Shown here: piece after piece, positions 1 to 7,699 of the stretch | Layout of the letters: each line of letters opens with the position of its first letter | Numbering within the stretch: the first letter of the stretch is position 1 | Assembly: GCA_002435325.1 (NCBI GenBank) | Contig: DJMJ01000020.1 | Location: 458-27,169 of the forward strand | Source of the DNA: Nitrospira sp. UBA6493 | GTDB taxonomy: Bacteria; Nitrospirota; Nitrospiria; Nitrospirales; Nitrospiraceae | DNA: 26,712 bases | Direction: 5' to 3' | Position numbers and translations under genes: made by a program | The notes under the pieces: model-generated | Told to the model about the DNA's origin: nothing | Seen by the model: only the letters and a program-made list of their open reading frames with translations | Databases searched by the model: none

Positions 1-422
1 CCCAGCTTGGCCACATGTCGAGGCCCTTTCGGACCGTCCGGCGTCACCACCACGTCTTTTCCCGATCGTCCAAGCTTGATCAACGCACGCAACGCTCCGG
101 CTCCGCCTCTGGTACTCGATCCGCGGACCGCGTCATGGCCGAATCGAGCGATAATTCTGGCGATAATCTCTCCATCTCCGTGCTGGCTGATCAGAACATG
201 TGATCCAGGACCGCGATAGCCAAAGGGAATCATCAACTGCTGAGCATGCCAGAAGGCGAGAATGATCGACCGCCCCTCGCGATACAACGCATCCACCGGT
301 TCATGGCCCCGCTGCTCCAGCCGCATCGTCCCCTTGATCCCGCGGATCACCAGCGCCCCGAGCGGCGGCAGCACCGTAAACTTAAGCCAATTCCCGATGC
401 GCTTCTTCACTGGTACTCCCAT
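1..422 (-). CDS. DUF374 lysophospholipid acyltransferase-like protein (3' part beyond window)
   Basis: The reading frame starts at an ATG on the minus strand (position 422) and runs off the left edge after about 140 codons, so the C-terminal part is missing. The translation has an FWHAQQ segment near residue 57 and a TPDGPKGP segment near residue 130, both typical of the DUF374 branch of the LPLAT acyltransferase superfamily. In the family the histidine-containing segment belongs to the acyl-transfer site and the later segment to substrate binding. The gene lies 42 bp after the msbA stop on the same strand, as last visible member of the lipid A operon. This suggests it acylates a lipid or lipid A precursor at the inner membrane (inference). 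A GAGGAG stands about 13 bases before the ATG, a long spacing, so the start is likely but not certain. Confidence 0.82.
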   Translation of the reverse strand, partial: MGVPVKKRIGNWLKFTVLPPLGALVIRGIKGTMRLEQRGHEPVDALYREGRSIILAFWHAQQLMIPFGYRGPGSHVLISQHGDGEIIARIIARFGHDAVRGSSTRGGAGALRALIKLGRSGKDVVVTPDGPKGPRHVAKL

Positions 423-464
423 TGGACACTCATCACTCCTCACCGACCATCCATGCCAGAGCGC

Positions 465-2210
465 TCACGCGCTGGCGACATCCTGAAACTGCATCGCATG
501 CAAGCGCCGATAGAGGCCGTTCTTCCGCAACAACTCCTCGTGCGATCCGATCTCGGCAATCGTGCCCCGATCCAAAACCACAATCCGATCCGCATTCTGC
601 ACGGTCGAGAGACGATGAGCAATCACCACCGTCGTCCGATTCCGCATTAAATTGCTTAACGCCATCTGCACGATGCGTTCGGACTCCGTGTCGAGCGCAG
701 AGGTAGCTTCATCGAGAATCAGCAACGGCGGATCGCGCAAAATCGCCCGCGCAATCGCCAGCCGCTGACGTTGGCCGCCAGACAATTTCACCCCCCGCTC
801 ACCGATCACCGTGGCATAGCGTTCCGGCAACTGCGCGATAAAGTCATGGGCATAGGCCTGCTCGGCCGCTCGTTCGACGTCTTGCCTGCTCGCGCCGGGA
901 CGGCCAAACGCAATGTTATTCGCCACCGTATCGTCAAACAACACAATGTCCTGCGACACAATCCCGATCTGGGCACGCAGAGATGGCAACGAATAGGATT
1001 CCAGCGGCGTGCCATCGAGCAGAATCAGTCCGCTCGTCGGCTGATAAAATCTGGGCAAGAGACTCACCAGCGTGCTCTTTCCGCTCCCGCTGCTGCCCAC
1101 GAGCGCCACCACTTCGCCGGCATGGATCGACAGGTCGATCCCCGACAGCGCCGCCGTGGTCTGCCCGTTATAGCTGAGCGCCACGCCTTGGAACTCGATT
1201 CCCTGGCGGATGCCCTGACACTCCACGGTCCCTCGATCCTGATCCTGCTCCGTTCTCAGATCGAGCACTTCATACACCCGCTCAGCCGCCGCCAGCGCCT
1301 GCTGAATCAAATTATTCGAACCCGCCAGTTTTCTGATCGGCGTAAACGCCATGAACATAGCCGTCAGAAACGAGAAAAATGCTCCCGGCGTCATCTCATC
1401 ATGGATGACGAGGTAGCCGCCATACCAGATAATCACAGCCACGCCGACGACACCGATCACTTCCATGTGGGACGAACCGATCGACCACACTTGATTCGCC
1501 TTGAGCGTCGTCGAGAGAAACGCCTGGTTACTGACAGCAAAGCGCTGGGCTTCCGCCTCTTCCCGTTTGAACGCTTTCACCATCCTGATGCCGCTCAGGG
1601 TCTCCTGAATCGTGTTCGACATGTCGCCCATCCGCTCCTGACCCTTGGTGGCCAGCGTCCGCAGGCGCCGGCCCATCCGCGACATCGTGACGACCGACAG
1701 CGGGATCACCACGATCGACAAGGCGGCCAATTTCCAATTCTGATAGAAAATCACGCCGAGCATCACGAGAAACGTAAGGCTATGCTGAAAGATATCTTTC
1801 AAGACGTTGGACACCGCATTGGCCATCAAACTCACATCGTTGACGACGCGCGAGACCAGCCGGCCCGAGGTATTTTCGTCGTGATACCCCACGGGCAAGC
1901 GCATAAGATGCTGAAAGAGCGCCTGGCGGATATCGGCAATCACCCGATTGCCGACATAACTCGTCAAATAGGTCTGTCCGTAGCTGAAGAAGGCCTTCAG
2001 GACCGAGACGGCCAGCAGGGCCAGCGGCAAGGCCAACAACAAACTCTCGTTCTTCTCGATGAAGATGCCGTCGAGCACCGGTTTAACCAGCCAGGCATAC
2101 AGGCCGGACAAGGCCGCCACCGCTCCTGAACAGGCGATCGCCACGATGAACCGCGTCCGATACGGACGGACATACCGAACCAGCCGTTGAAATCGCGCTA
2201 TGCTCGACAT
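465..2210 (-). CDS. msbA: MsbA-type lipid A export ABC transporter
   Basis: This 581-residue protein is a half-size ABC exporter with an N-terminal transmembrane domain (about residues 20-310, several hydrophobic helices) followed by a nucleotide-binding domain. Visible motifs are Walker A GSSGSGKST near residue 370, the ABC signature LSGGQRQR near 478 and Walker B ILDEATSALD near 497, followed by an H-loop in VVIAHRLSTV. Full length matches MsbA (about 580). MsbA homodimers flip core-lipid A across the inner membrane. The start codon overlaps the end of lpxB by 13 bases, which indicates translational coupling. Position directly after lpxB supports the lipid A substrate over a generic multidrug exporter, although sequence alone cannot fully separate the two. 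Confidence 0.92.
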   Translation of the reverse strand: MSSIARFQRLVRYVRPYRTRFIVAIACSGAVAALSGLYAWLVKPVLDGIFIEKNESLLLALPLALLAVSVLKAFFSYGQTYLTSYVGNRVIADIRQALFQHLMRLPVGYHDENTSGRLVSRVVNDVSLMANAVSNVLKDIFQHSLTFLVMLGVIFYQNWKLAALSIVVIPLSVVTMSRMGRRLRTLATKGQERMGDMSNTIQETLSGIRMVKAFKREEAEAQRFAVSNQAFLSTTLKANQVWSIGSSHMEVIGVVGVAVIIWYGGYLVIHDEMTPGAFFSFLTAMFMAFTPIRKLAGSNNLIQQALAAAERVYEVLDLRTEQDQDRGTVECQGIRQGIEFQGVALSYNGQTTAALSGIDLSIHAGEVVALVGSSGSGKSTLVSLLPRFYQPTSGLILLDGTPLESYSLPSLRAQIGIVSQDIVLFDDTVANNIAFGRPGASRQDVERAAEQAYAHDFIAQLPERYATVIGERGVKLSGGQRQRLAIARAILRDPPLLILDEATSALDTESERIVQMALSNLMRNRTTVVIAHRLSTVQNADRIVVLDRGTIAEIGSHEELLRKNGLYRRLHAMQFQDVASA

Positions 2211-3328
2211 ACGTCCAACACCACCCGGGCCGCCCGTTGCGACGCGCCCGGCTCTCCGAGACTGCTTTTAACGGACGCCAAGGCCTGCTTCATCTCATCA
2301 TAGGCCAGAGAATTTTCCAACAGCCGGCGAGCCTCTTCATATAGCCGAACACCCGTTGCCTCATCTTGAATGAGTTCTGGCACGACCGGCCGGCCGGCGA
2401 CCAGATTCACCAGCCCGATCCATGGCACGCGAATCAACAGGCGCGCCAGCCGATAGGTCAACCGATCGGTCCGATAGAGCAGTACCATCGGCGTACCCAC
2501 GACGGCGGCCTGCAGCGTAGCGGTTCCTGACGCCACCAGCACAAGATCCGCCACAGCCATGACTTCGCTGGCCTGCTCCTTGACGATCGTCACCGGTACG
2601 GCCCTCTGCTGCAAGAGCGGTTGGAGAAGATCATCGGAAATTGTGGACGCCTGCGCCAGGATAAACTGCGTTTCAGGATGCTCGCGCATCAACCGCTCTG
2701 CGGCCTCCAGCAGCGTCGGAAGCAGGGATTGTACTTCGCGAGACCGGCTTCCCGGCAGCAATGCCACCACGCGCCCAGCCGGCTTGAGCTGGAATCGCTC
2801 GCGCAGGCCAGCCCGGTCATAGTGGGGCGCCACCGCATCGAGCAAGGGGTGGCCGACAAACGTGCAGGGCAGACCGACCCTCCGATATAGTTCCGCTTCG
2901 AATGGAAGAATGACGATCACCTGATCGACACGTTGCTGAATATACTTCATCCGGCCCGGGTTCCAGGCCCAAATCTGCGGCGCAATATAGTAGATCACTT
3001 TCAGCCCCGCGGCTTTGGCAAACCAGGCATAGCGAAGATTCAATCCCGGGTTATCAATAAACACCACGGCATCCCAGGGCTCCGATCTCAGCAACCGGCG
3101 CATCGATACAAACCGCTTGATGACCGCACGAATGGCCGAAATACCGATCAGCCCCATGATATCGAGATGGCCGAATCCCTCGACCAGCCGCACACCTGCC
3201 GCCTTCATGGCTGCCCCTCCGACGCCCACCAGCGCGACGGTCGGATCGAGCTCCTTCAGCGCCCGCGCCAGATTCGCTCCGTGCAGATCGCCTGAGGCCT
3301 CACCGCTGATGATCAGAACCTTGGGCAT
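2198..3328 (-). CDS. lpxB: Lipid-A-disaccharide synthase
   Basis: The 376-residue protein opens with MPKVLIISGEASGDLHGANL, the hallmark N-terminus of LpxB. It also shows the conserved VFIDNPGLNLRYA and YYIAPQIWAWNPGR segments (about residues 90-125) and the LLPGSRSREV segment near 195. LpxB (glycosyltransferase family 19) joins UDP-2,3-diacylglucosamine and lipid X into the tetraacylated disaccharide of lipid A on the cytoplasmic face of the inner membrane. Length matches the family (about 380). The gene lies 23 bp after the Gfo/Idh/MocA gene and overlaps msbA by 13 bases, so it is embedded in the operon. Its visible ribosome-binding site is weak. Confidence 0.96.
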   Translation of the reverse strand: MPKVLIISGEASGDLHGANLARALKELDPTVALVGVGGAAMKAAGVRLVEGFGHLDIMGLIGISAIRAVIKRFVSMRRLLRSEPWDAVVFIDNPGLNLRYAWFAKAAGLKVIYYIAPQIWAWNPGRMKYIQQRVDQVIVILPFEAELYRRVGLPCTFVGHPLLDAVAPHYDRAGLRERFQLKPAGRVVALLPGSRSREVQSLLPTLLEAAERLMREHPETQFILAQASTISDDLLQPLLQQRAVPVTIVKEQASEVMAVADLVLVASGTATLQAAVVGTPMVLLYRTDRLTYRLARLLIRVPWIGLVNLVAGRPVVPELIQDEATGVRLYEEARRLLENSLAYDEMKQALASVKSSLGEPGASQRAARVVLDVCRA

Positions 3329-3351
3329 AATGAGGGCGTTTCAGTGTCCTG

Positions 3352-4299
3352 CTATGACTGGCGCGCAGCGAACTCATGAATTGCCTTGAGCACAAGATGG
3401 GCGACATCCAGCGCGGCCGCGCCGTCATCGCCGGATACCTCGGGACGGGACTCAGTCCGAATGGCCTGCACAAACGATTCAAGCTGCAGCTTCAGCGGTT
3501 CGTCGGCAGTCCCCTGGAATTGCTCGGTATCGAGGGTCGGCCGCTCGCCGGGCGGCGACACTCGGCGAGAGATAAGGCCTTGCCGGGTCTGAAAATCGAT
3601 GGACACATAGCCGTCGCGCTGAAACAGACGCAAGCGGCGCATCTTATTGGTCGAGATGCGGCTGGCGGTCAGGTTGGCCACGCACCCGCTGCTGAACTGA
3701 ATGCGCGCATTCGCGATATCGAGGGTCGGGGACAGCACGGCCACACCAGACGCCCGTACCTCTTCGACTGAACCGGGATTGAACGAGAGTACGAGGTCCA
3801 GATCATGAATCATCAGATCGAGCACCACATCGACATCCGTCCCCCGTTCGCTGTAGGCACTCAAGCGATGGGCTTCGATGAACACCGGCCGCTGAATGTG
3901 GGGCCGCATAATCCGCATGATCGGATTGAACCGTTCGCTATGTCCGACTTGAAGACGGCACCCCTTGGCCTTCGCCAACGCCACGAGCTCATGCGCCTCA
4001 GCCGGCTGCACGGCAATCGGCTTTTCGACCAACACATGCTTGCCCGCCTCCAAACATAACTTGGCGACGGCATAATGCGACGAGGTCGGAACGGCCACGC
4101 TCACGAGATCGATATGCGTTAAGAGGTCGGATGGACTGCCGTAGACCTGCGCGCCATGACGGCCGGCAATTTCGGTCGCGCGCTCGAGACTCTGATCCGT
4201 CACCCCAACTAGCGTGACACCGGGAATCGACGCATAGAGCCTCGCATGGTGCTGCCCCAAATGCCCTACTCCAATGACTCCGGCACGCATCGTCGCCAC
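3352..4299 (-). CDS. Gfo/Idh/MocA-family NAD(P)-dependent oxidoreductase in the lipid A operon
   Basis: The protein (about 316 residues from the chosen start) begins with a Rossmann motif, GVIGVGHLGQHHA, and carries the family EKP motif in VLVEKPIAV near residue 100. GHSERFNP and DLMIHDLDLVL follow in the substrate domain. The frame stays open upstream to 4368, but the family N-terminus begins at the Rossmann strand. I chose the GTG at 4299 because GGGAG stands 7 bases before it; the ATG at 4290 is an alternative. The gene sits between lpxI and lpxB. In some bacteria a related oxidoreductase, GnnA, works with the aminotransferase GnnB to make UDP-GlcNAc3N for lipid A with N-linked acyl chains. 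That role is possible here, but no aminotransferase gene is visible. Confidence 0.85.
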   Translation of the reverse strand: MATMRAGVIGVGHLGQHHARLYASIPGVTLVGVTDQSLERATEIAGRHGAQVYGSPSDLLTHIDLVSVAVPTSSHYAVAKLCLEAGKHVLVEKPIAVQPAEAHELVALAKAKGCRLQVGHSERFNPIMRIMRPHIQRPVFIEAHRLSAYSERGTDVDVVLDLMIHDLDLVLSFNPGSVEEVRASGVAVLSPTLDIANARIQFSSGCVANLTASRISTNKMRRLRLFQRDGYVSIDFQTRQGLISRRVSPPGERPTLDTEQFQGTADEPLKLQLESFVQAIRTESRPEVSGDDGAAALDVAHLVLKAIHEFAARQS

Positions 4300-4324
4300 T
4301 TGTCCGCTCCCTGTTCTTCCTTGA

Positions 4325-5173
4325 TTAGGTTGTGGCTGGATCGATCTGCTTGATACCGACCAGCGCAATTCCGAAGCTTCTGGCCTTTTCCAGCACCACC
4401 TCGCGATCGAGGATCACCGTCCGGCCGGCTTCGACCGCCAGCACCGTGGCCTTCACCGAAGCCATCACCTCGATCGTGCGCGGCCCGATGGCGGGCAGGT
4501 CGAACCGCAAGTCCTGTTGCGGCTTGCACCGCTTCACAACCACGGCGCCGTCCTTGGCCAATTCCCCGCCCCGCTTGATTGCGCCATCGGTCCCTTCCAC
4601 CGCCTCGACCGCCACCACGACTTTATCCTTGATCACCACACACTGGCCGATATCGAGTCGGCCGATCGCTTCGGCCACCTGCCACCCGTACCGGATATCC
4701 TCCCACTCTTTCTTGGTCGGCGTGCGGGATGTCAACGAACCTTCTTCGACCAGAATGCCCTCGAGGCCGAAGGTCGATTCGCAAATGACGATCCCTTCCC
4801 GCTCCAACTCGGCCGCGAATTCGCGCAGGATATCATCGTCTTTCCACAACGCCACCCGAGCGGCCAAGGCCAGCGTGCGGAAATCCGGACGGACGGTGGT
4901 GAATACATGCGTTTTCTTGATCCCCCCCAGCATCACCGCCTGCTGGATCCCGTCCTCCTTGAAGGCGTGGATCAGCTTGTTGAGCTGGCCGATCTTGATC
5001 CACTGAATGCAATCGACGTGACGCTCCAATTCGGGATCCGTCTCCCCTTCGTGAGCGACCGCCGAGACGTGATAGCCCAGCTTGCGGGCATTGTCCGCAA
5101 AGATGATGGGGAAACGGCCATTCCCGGCAATCAACCCGATTCGGCCGCCAGTGGTAGGAGATGACGTGGCCAC
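4325..5173 (-). CDS. lpxI: UDP-2,3-diacylglucosamine pyrophosphatase LpxI
   Basis: This 282-residue protein belongs to the LpxI (DUF1009) family. It opens with the glycine-rich GRIGLIAGNGRFPIIFADNA and has the conserved GIKKTHVF segment near residue 97 and EGTDGAIKRGG near 200. LpxI hydrolyses UDP-2,3-diacylglucosamine to lipid X and UMP and replaces LpxH, an unrelated metallophosphoesterase, in many non-enteric bacteria. Length agrees with characterised LpxI proteins. Translation starts at a GTG (5173), 5 bases after the lpxA stop, so it is tightly coupled to lpxA; GAGG lies about 10 bases upstream of the start. It sits between lpxA and the oxidoreductase gene in the lipid A operon. Confidence 0.93.
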   Translation of the reverse strand: MATSSPTTGGRIGLIAGNGRFPIIFADNARKLGYHVSAVAHEGETDPELERHVDCIQWIKIGQLNKLIHAFKEDGIQQAVMLGGIKKTHVFTTVRPDFRTLALAARVALWKDDDILREFAAELEREGIVICESTFGLEGILVEEGSLTSRTPTKKEWEDIRYGWQVAEAIGRLDIGQCVVIKDKVVVAVEAVEGTDGAIKRGGELAKDGAVVVKRCKPQQDLRFDLPAIGPRTIEVMASVKATVLAVEAGRTVILDREVVLEKARSFGIALVGIKQIDPATT

Positions 5174-5178
5174 CCCGG

Positions 5179-5985
5179 TTAGTCCTCACCCTCCTGGTCC
5201 TTCATGACCGAACGGGACACGCCGCGCTTGGTCCCTTCGATAAACGCCAGCATCTGCGCCACATCTGCCTGATCCTTGAACTCGGCCTTGGCCAGTTTGA
5301 CCGCTTCGGCGATTTTATGGCCTGACCGAAACAACAGATCGAAGGCCTTCTTGATCGAGGCAATCCGGTCCGCGGAAAACCCGTGGCGGCGAAGGCCGAC
5401 GGAATTCAATCCGTAGAGGTGCGCGCGATACCCGCCGGCGGCGCGCGTAAACGGCGGCACATCCTGCCCGATGGCGCAGCATCCGCCCACCATGGCATAG
5501 GCCCCCACACGGACGAATTGATGGATGCCGGTCAAGCCGCCGATGATCGCATGGTCGCCGACGGTAATGTGCCCGGCCAGGCTGGCGGCATTCGCCATAA
5601 TCAGATGGCTGCCCAACCGACAATCATGCGCCACATGCACGTAAGCCATGAGAAAATTCTTATTCCCGACGGACGTCACCCCGCCGCCTGACACCGTCGC
5701 GCGATTGACCGTGACATATTCGCGGAAAATATTGTCATCGCCGATCAACACCTTGGTCGGCTCTCCTTTATACCCCAAATGCTGCGGCGGACCGCCGATC
5801 GACGAAAAGGGATGGAATTCGTTGCGCTCCCCGATGTCGGTCCATCCCTCCACCGTGACATGAGAAAGCAACCGGGTTCCTTTTCCGATCGTCACGTGTT
5901 CACCGATCAAACAAAACGGGCCAACCTCTACATCATCAGCCAGCTTCGCCTTGGGATGCACTATTGCTGTCGCATGAATCTGCAC
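5179..5985 (-). CDS. lpxA: UDP-N-acetylglucosamine acyltransferase, GTG start
   Basis: LpxA transfers a 3-hydroxyacyl chain from ACP to the first lipid A precursor. The protein is a left-handed beta-helix built from hexapeptide repeats (ATAIVHPKAKLADDVEVGPF onward), with the catalytic histidine in HVAHDC (His120) and a MVGGC segment where the E. coli acyl-chain ruler glycine lies. The frame is open to 6063, giving 294 residues. I place the start at the GTG at 5985 (268 residues) because GGAGG lies six bases before it and because family N-termini begin just before the HPTAIVHP-like repeat. The longer version would read through an intergenic inverted repeat. Whether the natural acceptor is GlcNAc or GlcNAc3N cannot be read directly. 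Confidence 0.94.
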   Translation of the reverse strand: MQIHATAIVHPKAKLADDVEVGPFCLIGEHVTIGKGTRLLSHVTVEGWTDIGERNEFHPFSSIGGPPQHLGYKGEPTKVLIGDDNIFREYVTVNRATVSGGGVTSVGNKNFLMAYVHVAHDCRLGSHLIMANAASLAGHITVGDHAIIGGLTGIHQFVRVGAYAMVGGCCAIGQDVPPFTRAAGGYRAHLYGLNSVGLRRHGFSADRIASIKKAFDLLFRSGHKIAEAVKLAKAEFKDQADVAQMLAFIEGTKRGVSRSVMKDQEGED

Positions 5986-5998
5986 TCGTAACCTCCAC

Positions 5999-6063
5999 GT
6001 GATGAGTGACCGATGATGGGCGTTGAGCTTGGCGGGATTCCCGACCTGCTCGTCACGCATCAC
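5999..6063. repeat. Intergenic inverted repeat between fabZ and lpxA
   Basis: GTGATGAGTGAC at 5999-6010 and GTCACGCATCAC at 6052-6063 are inverted repeats with 11 of 12 bases paired. A small palindrome, CGGGATTCCCG, lies in the loop. The element sits inside the operon, so the transcript can fold here. It may be a dispersed intergenic palindrome, an mRNA-stability element or an attenuating hairpin; the sequence does not decide. Confidence 0.5.
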
Positions 6064-6073
6064 ACGTCACTAG

Positions 6074-6517
6074 TCACTGTTTTTCCTCCGTCACCATCGC
6101 CGTCACTTCGGCTTCACACACCAACTCGTCATCCACAAAGGCTTTTGCCTGCATCTTCCAGAACGGCGGACGTTTTCTGAGCAAGTCCACCTCAAAGCGC
6201 AGTTGATCCCCGGGCACCACCGGCCGCCGAAATTTCGCCCCGTCGATGCCAGTCAAATACACCACCGGTTTTCCGGCCGTCGTGACCGATTTAAAGGCCA
6301 GCACTCCGCCTACCTGCGCCATCGCTTCAATGATCAACACGCCGGGCATGACCGGCCGGCCCGGAAAATGGCCTTGAAAAAACGGCTCATTGACCGAGAC
6401 ATTCTTGATCCCGACAATGCGGCGATCGGGCTCCAATTCCTTGATCCGATCAACCAGCAAAAACGGATACCGGTGCGGGAGTAATGCCTGAATCTCTGCT
6501 TGCTCCATCCCTGCCAT
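6074..6517 (-). CDS. fabZ: 3-hydroxyacyl-ACP dehydratase FabZ
   Basis: The 147-residue protein is a single hot-dog fold dehydratase. It has the FabZ start segment LLPHRYPFLLVDR, the catalytic histidine in GHFPGRPVMPG (His50) and the catalytic glutamate in IIEAMAQ (Glu64). FabZ removes water from 3-hydroxyacyl-ACP during fatty-acid elongation and so competes with LpxA for the same substrate. Placement directly upstream of lpxA is common in Gram-negative bacteria and balances membrane phospholipid against lipid A. GGAGG stands 8 bases before the chosen ATG; a second ATG three codons downstream is possible. lpxD, often found just upstream of fabZ, is absent here. Confidence 0.96.
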   Translation of the reverse strand: MAGMEQAEIQALLPHRYPFLLVDRIKELEPDRRIVGIKNVSVNEPFFQGHFPGRPVMPGVLIIEAMAQVGGVLAFKSVTTAGKPVVYLTGIDGAKFRRPVVPGDQLRFEVDLLRKRPPFWKMQAKAFVDDELVCEAEVTAMVTEEKQ

Positions 6518-6554
6518 TGCCGATGCCTCCTCTCCCCGTTACGTCTGTCTGCGA

Positions 6555-7100
6555 TTATTTGTTCTGCCGATCGAACTCTTTCACTACCCGATCGGTCACA
6601 TCCAGCGCCGGCTGATGATAGAGCACAATCCGAACCGACGCGCTGCTCCCCTTGTCGAGAATGGCCAGATACCCCTCTTTTTGCGCCACCGCTTGAGCCG
6701 CTTCGGCAATTTTCTTCGAATACTCCATCACCATTTCACGCTGCTTCTGCTGCACCTCACGGTTAAAGTCCGCCAGACGACGCTGATAGGCTTCGAGTTT
6801 GGCCCGAAACTGTTCCTGCTTCTCCTGCTTCGCCTGGTCGCTCAGCTTGCTATTGGGGTCCTGAAGGGCCTGTTCAAAATCTTTTAACTCCTGGTCGTCT
6901 GCGCTGATAATTTTCTGTCGCGTCAACGAGTAATTCTTCATCTCATCCAAGGCCCGCTTCCCGGCACTCGACCGTTCCATCACCGCCTGCTGGTCCATCA
7001 CTCCCACTTTGGCGGGTTCCGCCGCCAGCGCGGAGTGCATCAGCCCCACGCTCCCCAACACGAATCCAAGCACCCATGCCGCTCCCTGATGTCGTCTCAT
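6555..7100 (-). CDS. OmpH/Skp-family periplasmic chaperone (soluble copy)
   Basis: The 181-residue protein has a signal peptide (basic MRRHQ, hydrophobic stretch, Ala-Leu-Ala-Ala end near residue 27). The mature part is rich in Lys, Gln and Glu and predicted to form long helices (about residues 50-140), as in the tentacles of trimeric Skp. Skp holds unfolded outer-membrane proteins in the periplasm and delivers them to the BAM complex. It follows a second OmpH-like gene and bamA on the same strand, with 18 bases to its upstream neighbour. Length is close to E. coli Skp (161). I leave the symbol empty because two paralogues are present and the division of labour is unknown. Confidence 0.88.
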   Translation of the reverse strand: MRRHQGAAWVLGFVLGSVGLMHSALAAEPAKVGVMDQQAVMERSSAGKRALDEMKNYSLTRQKIISADDQELKDFEQALQDPNSKLSDQAKQEKQEQFRAKLEAYQRRLADFNREVQQKQREMVMEYSKKIAEAAQAVAQKEGYLAILDKGSSASVRIVLYHQPALDVTDRVVKEFDRQNK

Positions 7101-7118
7101 CGCGCGCCTTCTCTCCTG

Positions 7119-7676
7119 TTAGGGATATTCTCGGTTGAACTCCTCGATCACCTGGCTTGAGATGTCGAGCGTCTCATCATGGTAGAAAGTGGGCCCGCCC
7201 TTGCCCTTGTCAAGCACCACCTGGAGGCCCAGCCGTTTGGCCACCTTGCCGGTAATTTGCTCGATCTTCTCCCGAAAACCGTCCATCACATCCTTCTGCT
7301 TTTCCTGCACTTCCCGATTCAGCTCCCCGACCTTCTGTTGATACTCTTGCATGCGGCGGCGAAACAGCTCTTCGCGTTCGCGCTTCGCTGCAGGACTGAG
7401 AACGCTGGATTGCTTCACGAAATCCTCTTCCATCCGGCGCAATTCTTTCTCGTCCAGCTCAATCAGAATCTGCCGGTTTTTTGAAAACGCCGCCAGGTTG
7501 TCCTTAACCTTCTTCCCGGCGGTCGTATCGGACAATATGCGCGCGGGATCCAAGACCCCGACCTTCCCCTCGACCTTGCCCCCAGTCCCGGCACAGCCAG
7601 TCACGGACACGAGGAACACCGCCAGGATAGCCGCCTGCCCCCAGCCAGTCACCGAGCATGCACACCTGTTCACCAC
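7119..7676 (-). CDS. OmpH/Skp-family chaperone, predicted lipoprotein
   Basis: This 185-residue paralogue of the next gene has the same OmpH layout: a short beta segment (VGVLDPARIL), long charged helices (about residues 60-145) and a C-terminal VVLDKGKGGPTFY segment. Its N-terminus differs. After a hydrophobic stretch (residues 15-25) comes the lipobox Val-Thr-Gly-Cys with Cys28, so signal peptidase II should cleave it and leave a lipid-anchored protein. The residue after the cysteine is Ala, not Asp, which in E. coli rules favours transport to the outer membrane. It lies between bamA and the soluble copy, suggesting a role in handing outer-membrane proteins to BAM (inference). Confidence 0.85.
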   Translation of the reverse strand: MVNRCACSVTGWGQAAILAVFLVSVTGCAGTGGKVEGKVGVLDPARILSDTTAGKKVKDNLAAFSKNRQILIELDEKELRRMEEDFVKQSSVLSPAAKREREELFRRRMQEYQQKVGELNREVQEKQKDVMDGFREKIEQITGKVAKRLGLQVVLDKGKGGPTFYHDETLDISSQVIEEFNREYP

Positions 7677-7699
7677 GTCCCTACTCCTTCTGTCTCCAT

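Noticed and set aside
771..2129. 452-codon open frame on the plus strand, antisense to msbA
   Set aside because: It is a GC-rich mirror of a clear ABC transporter; composition is His/Arg/Gln-rich with no recognisable domain.
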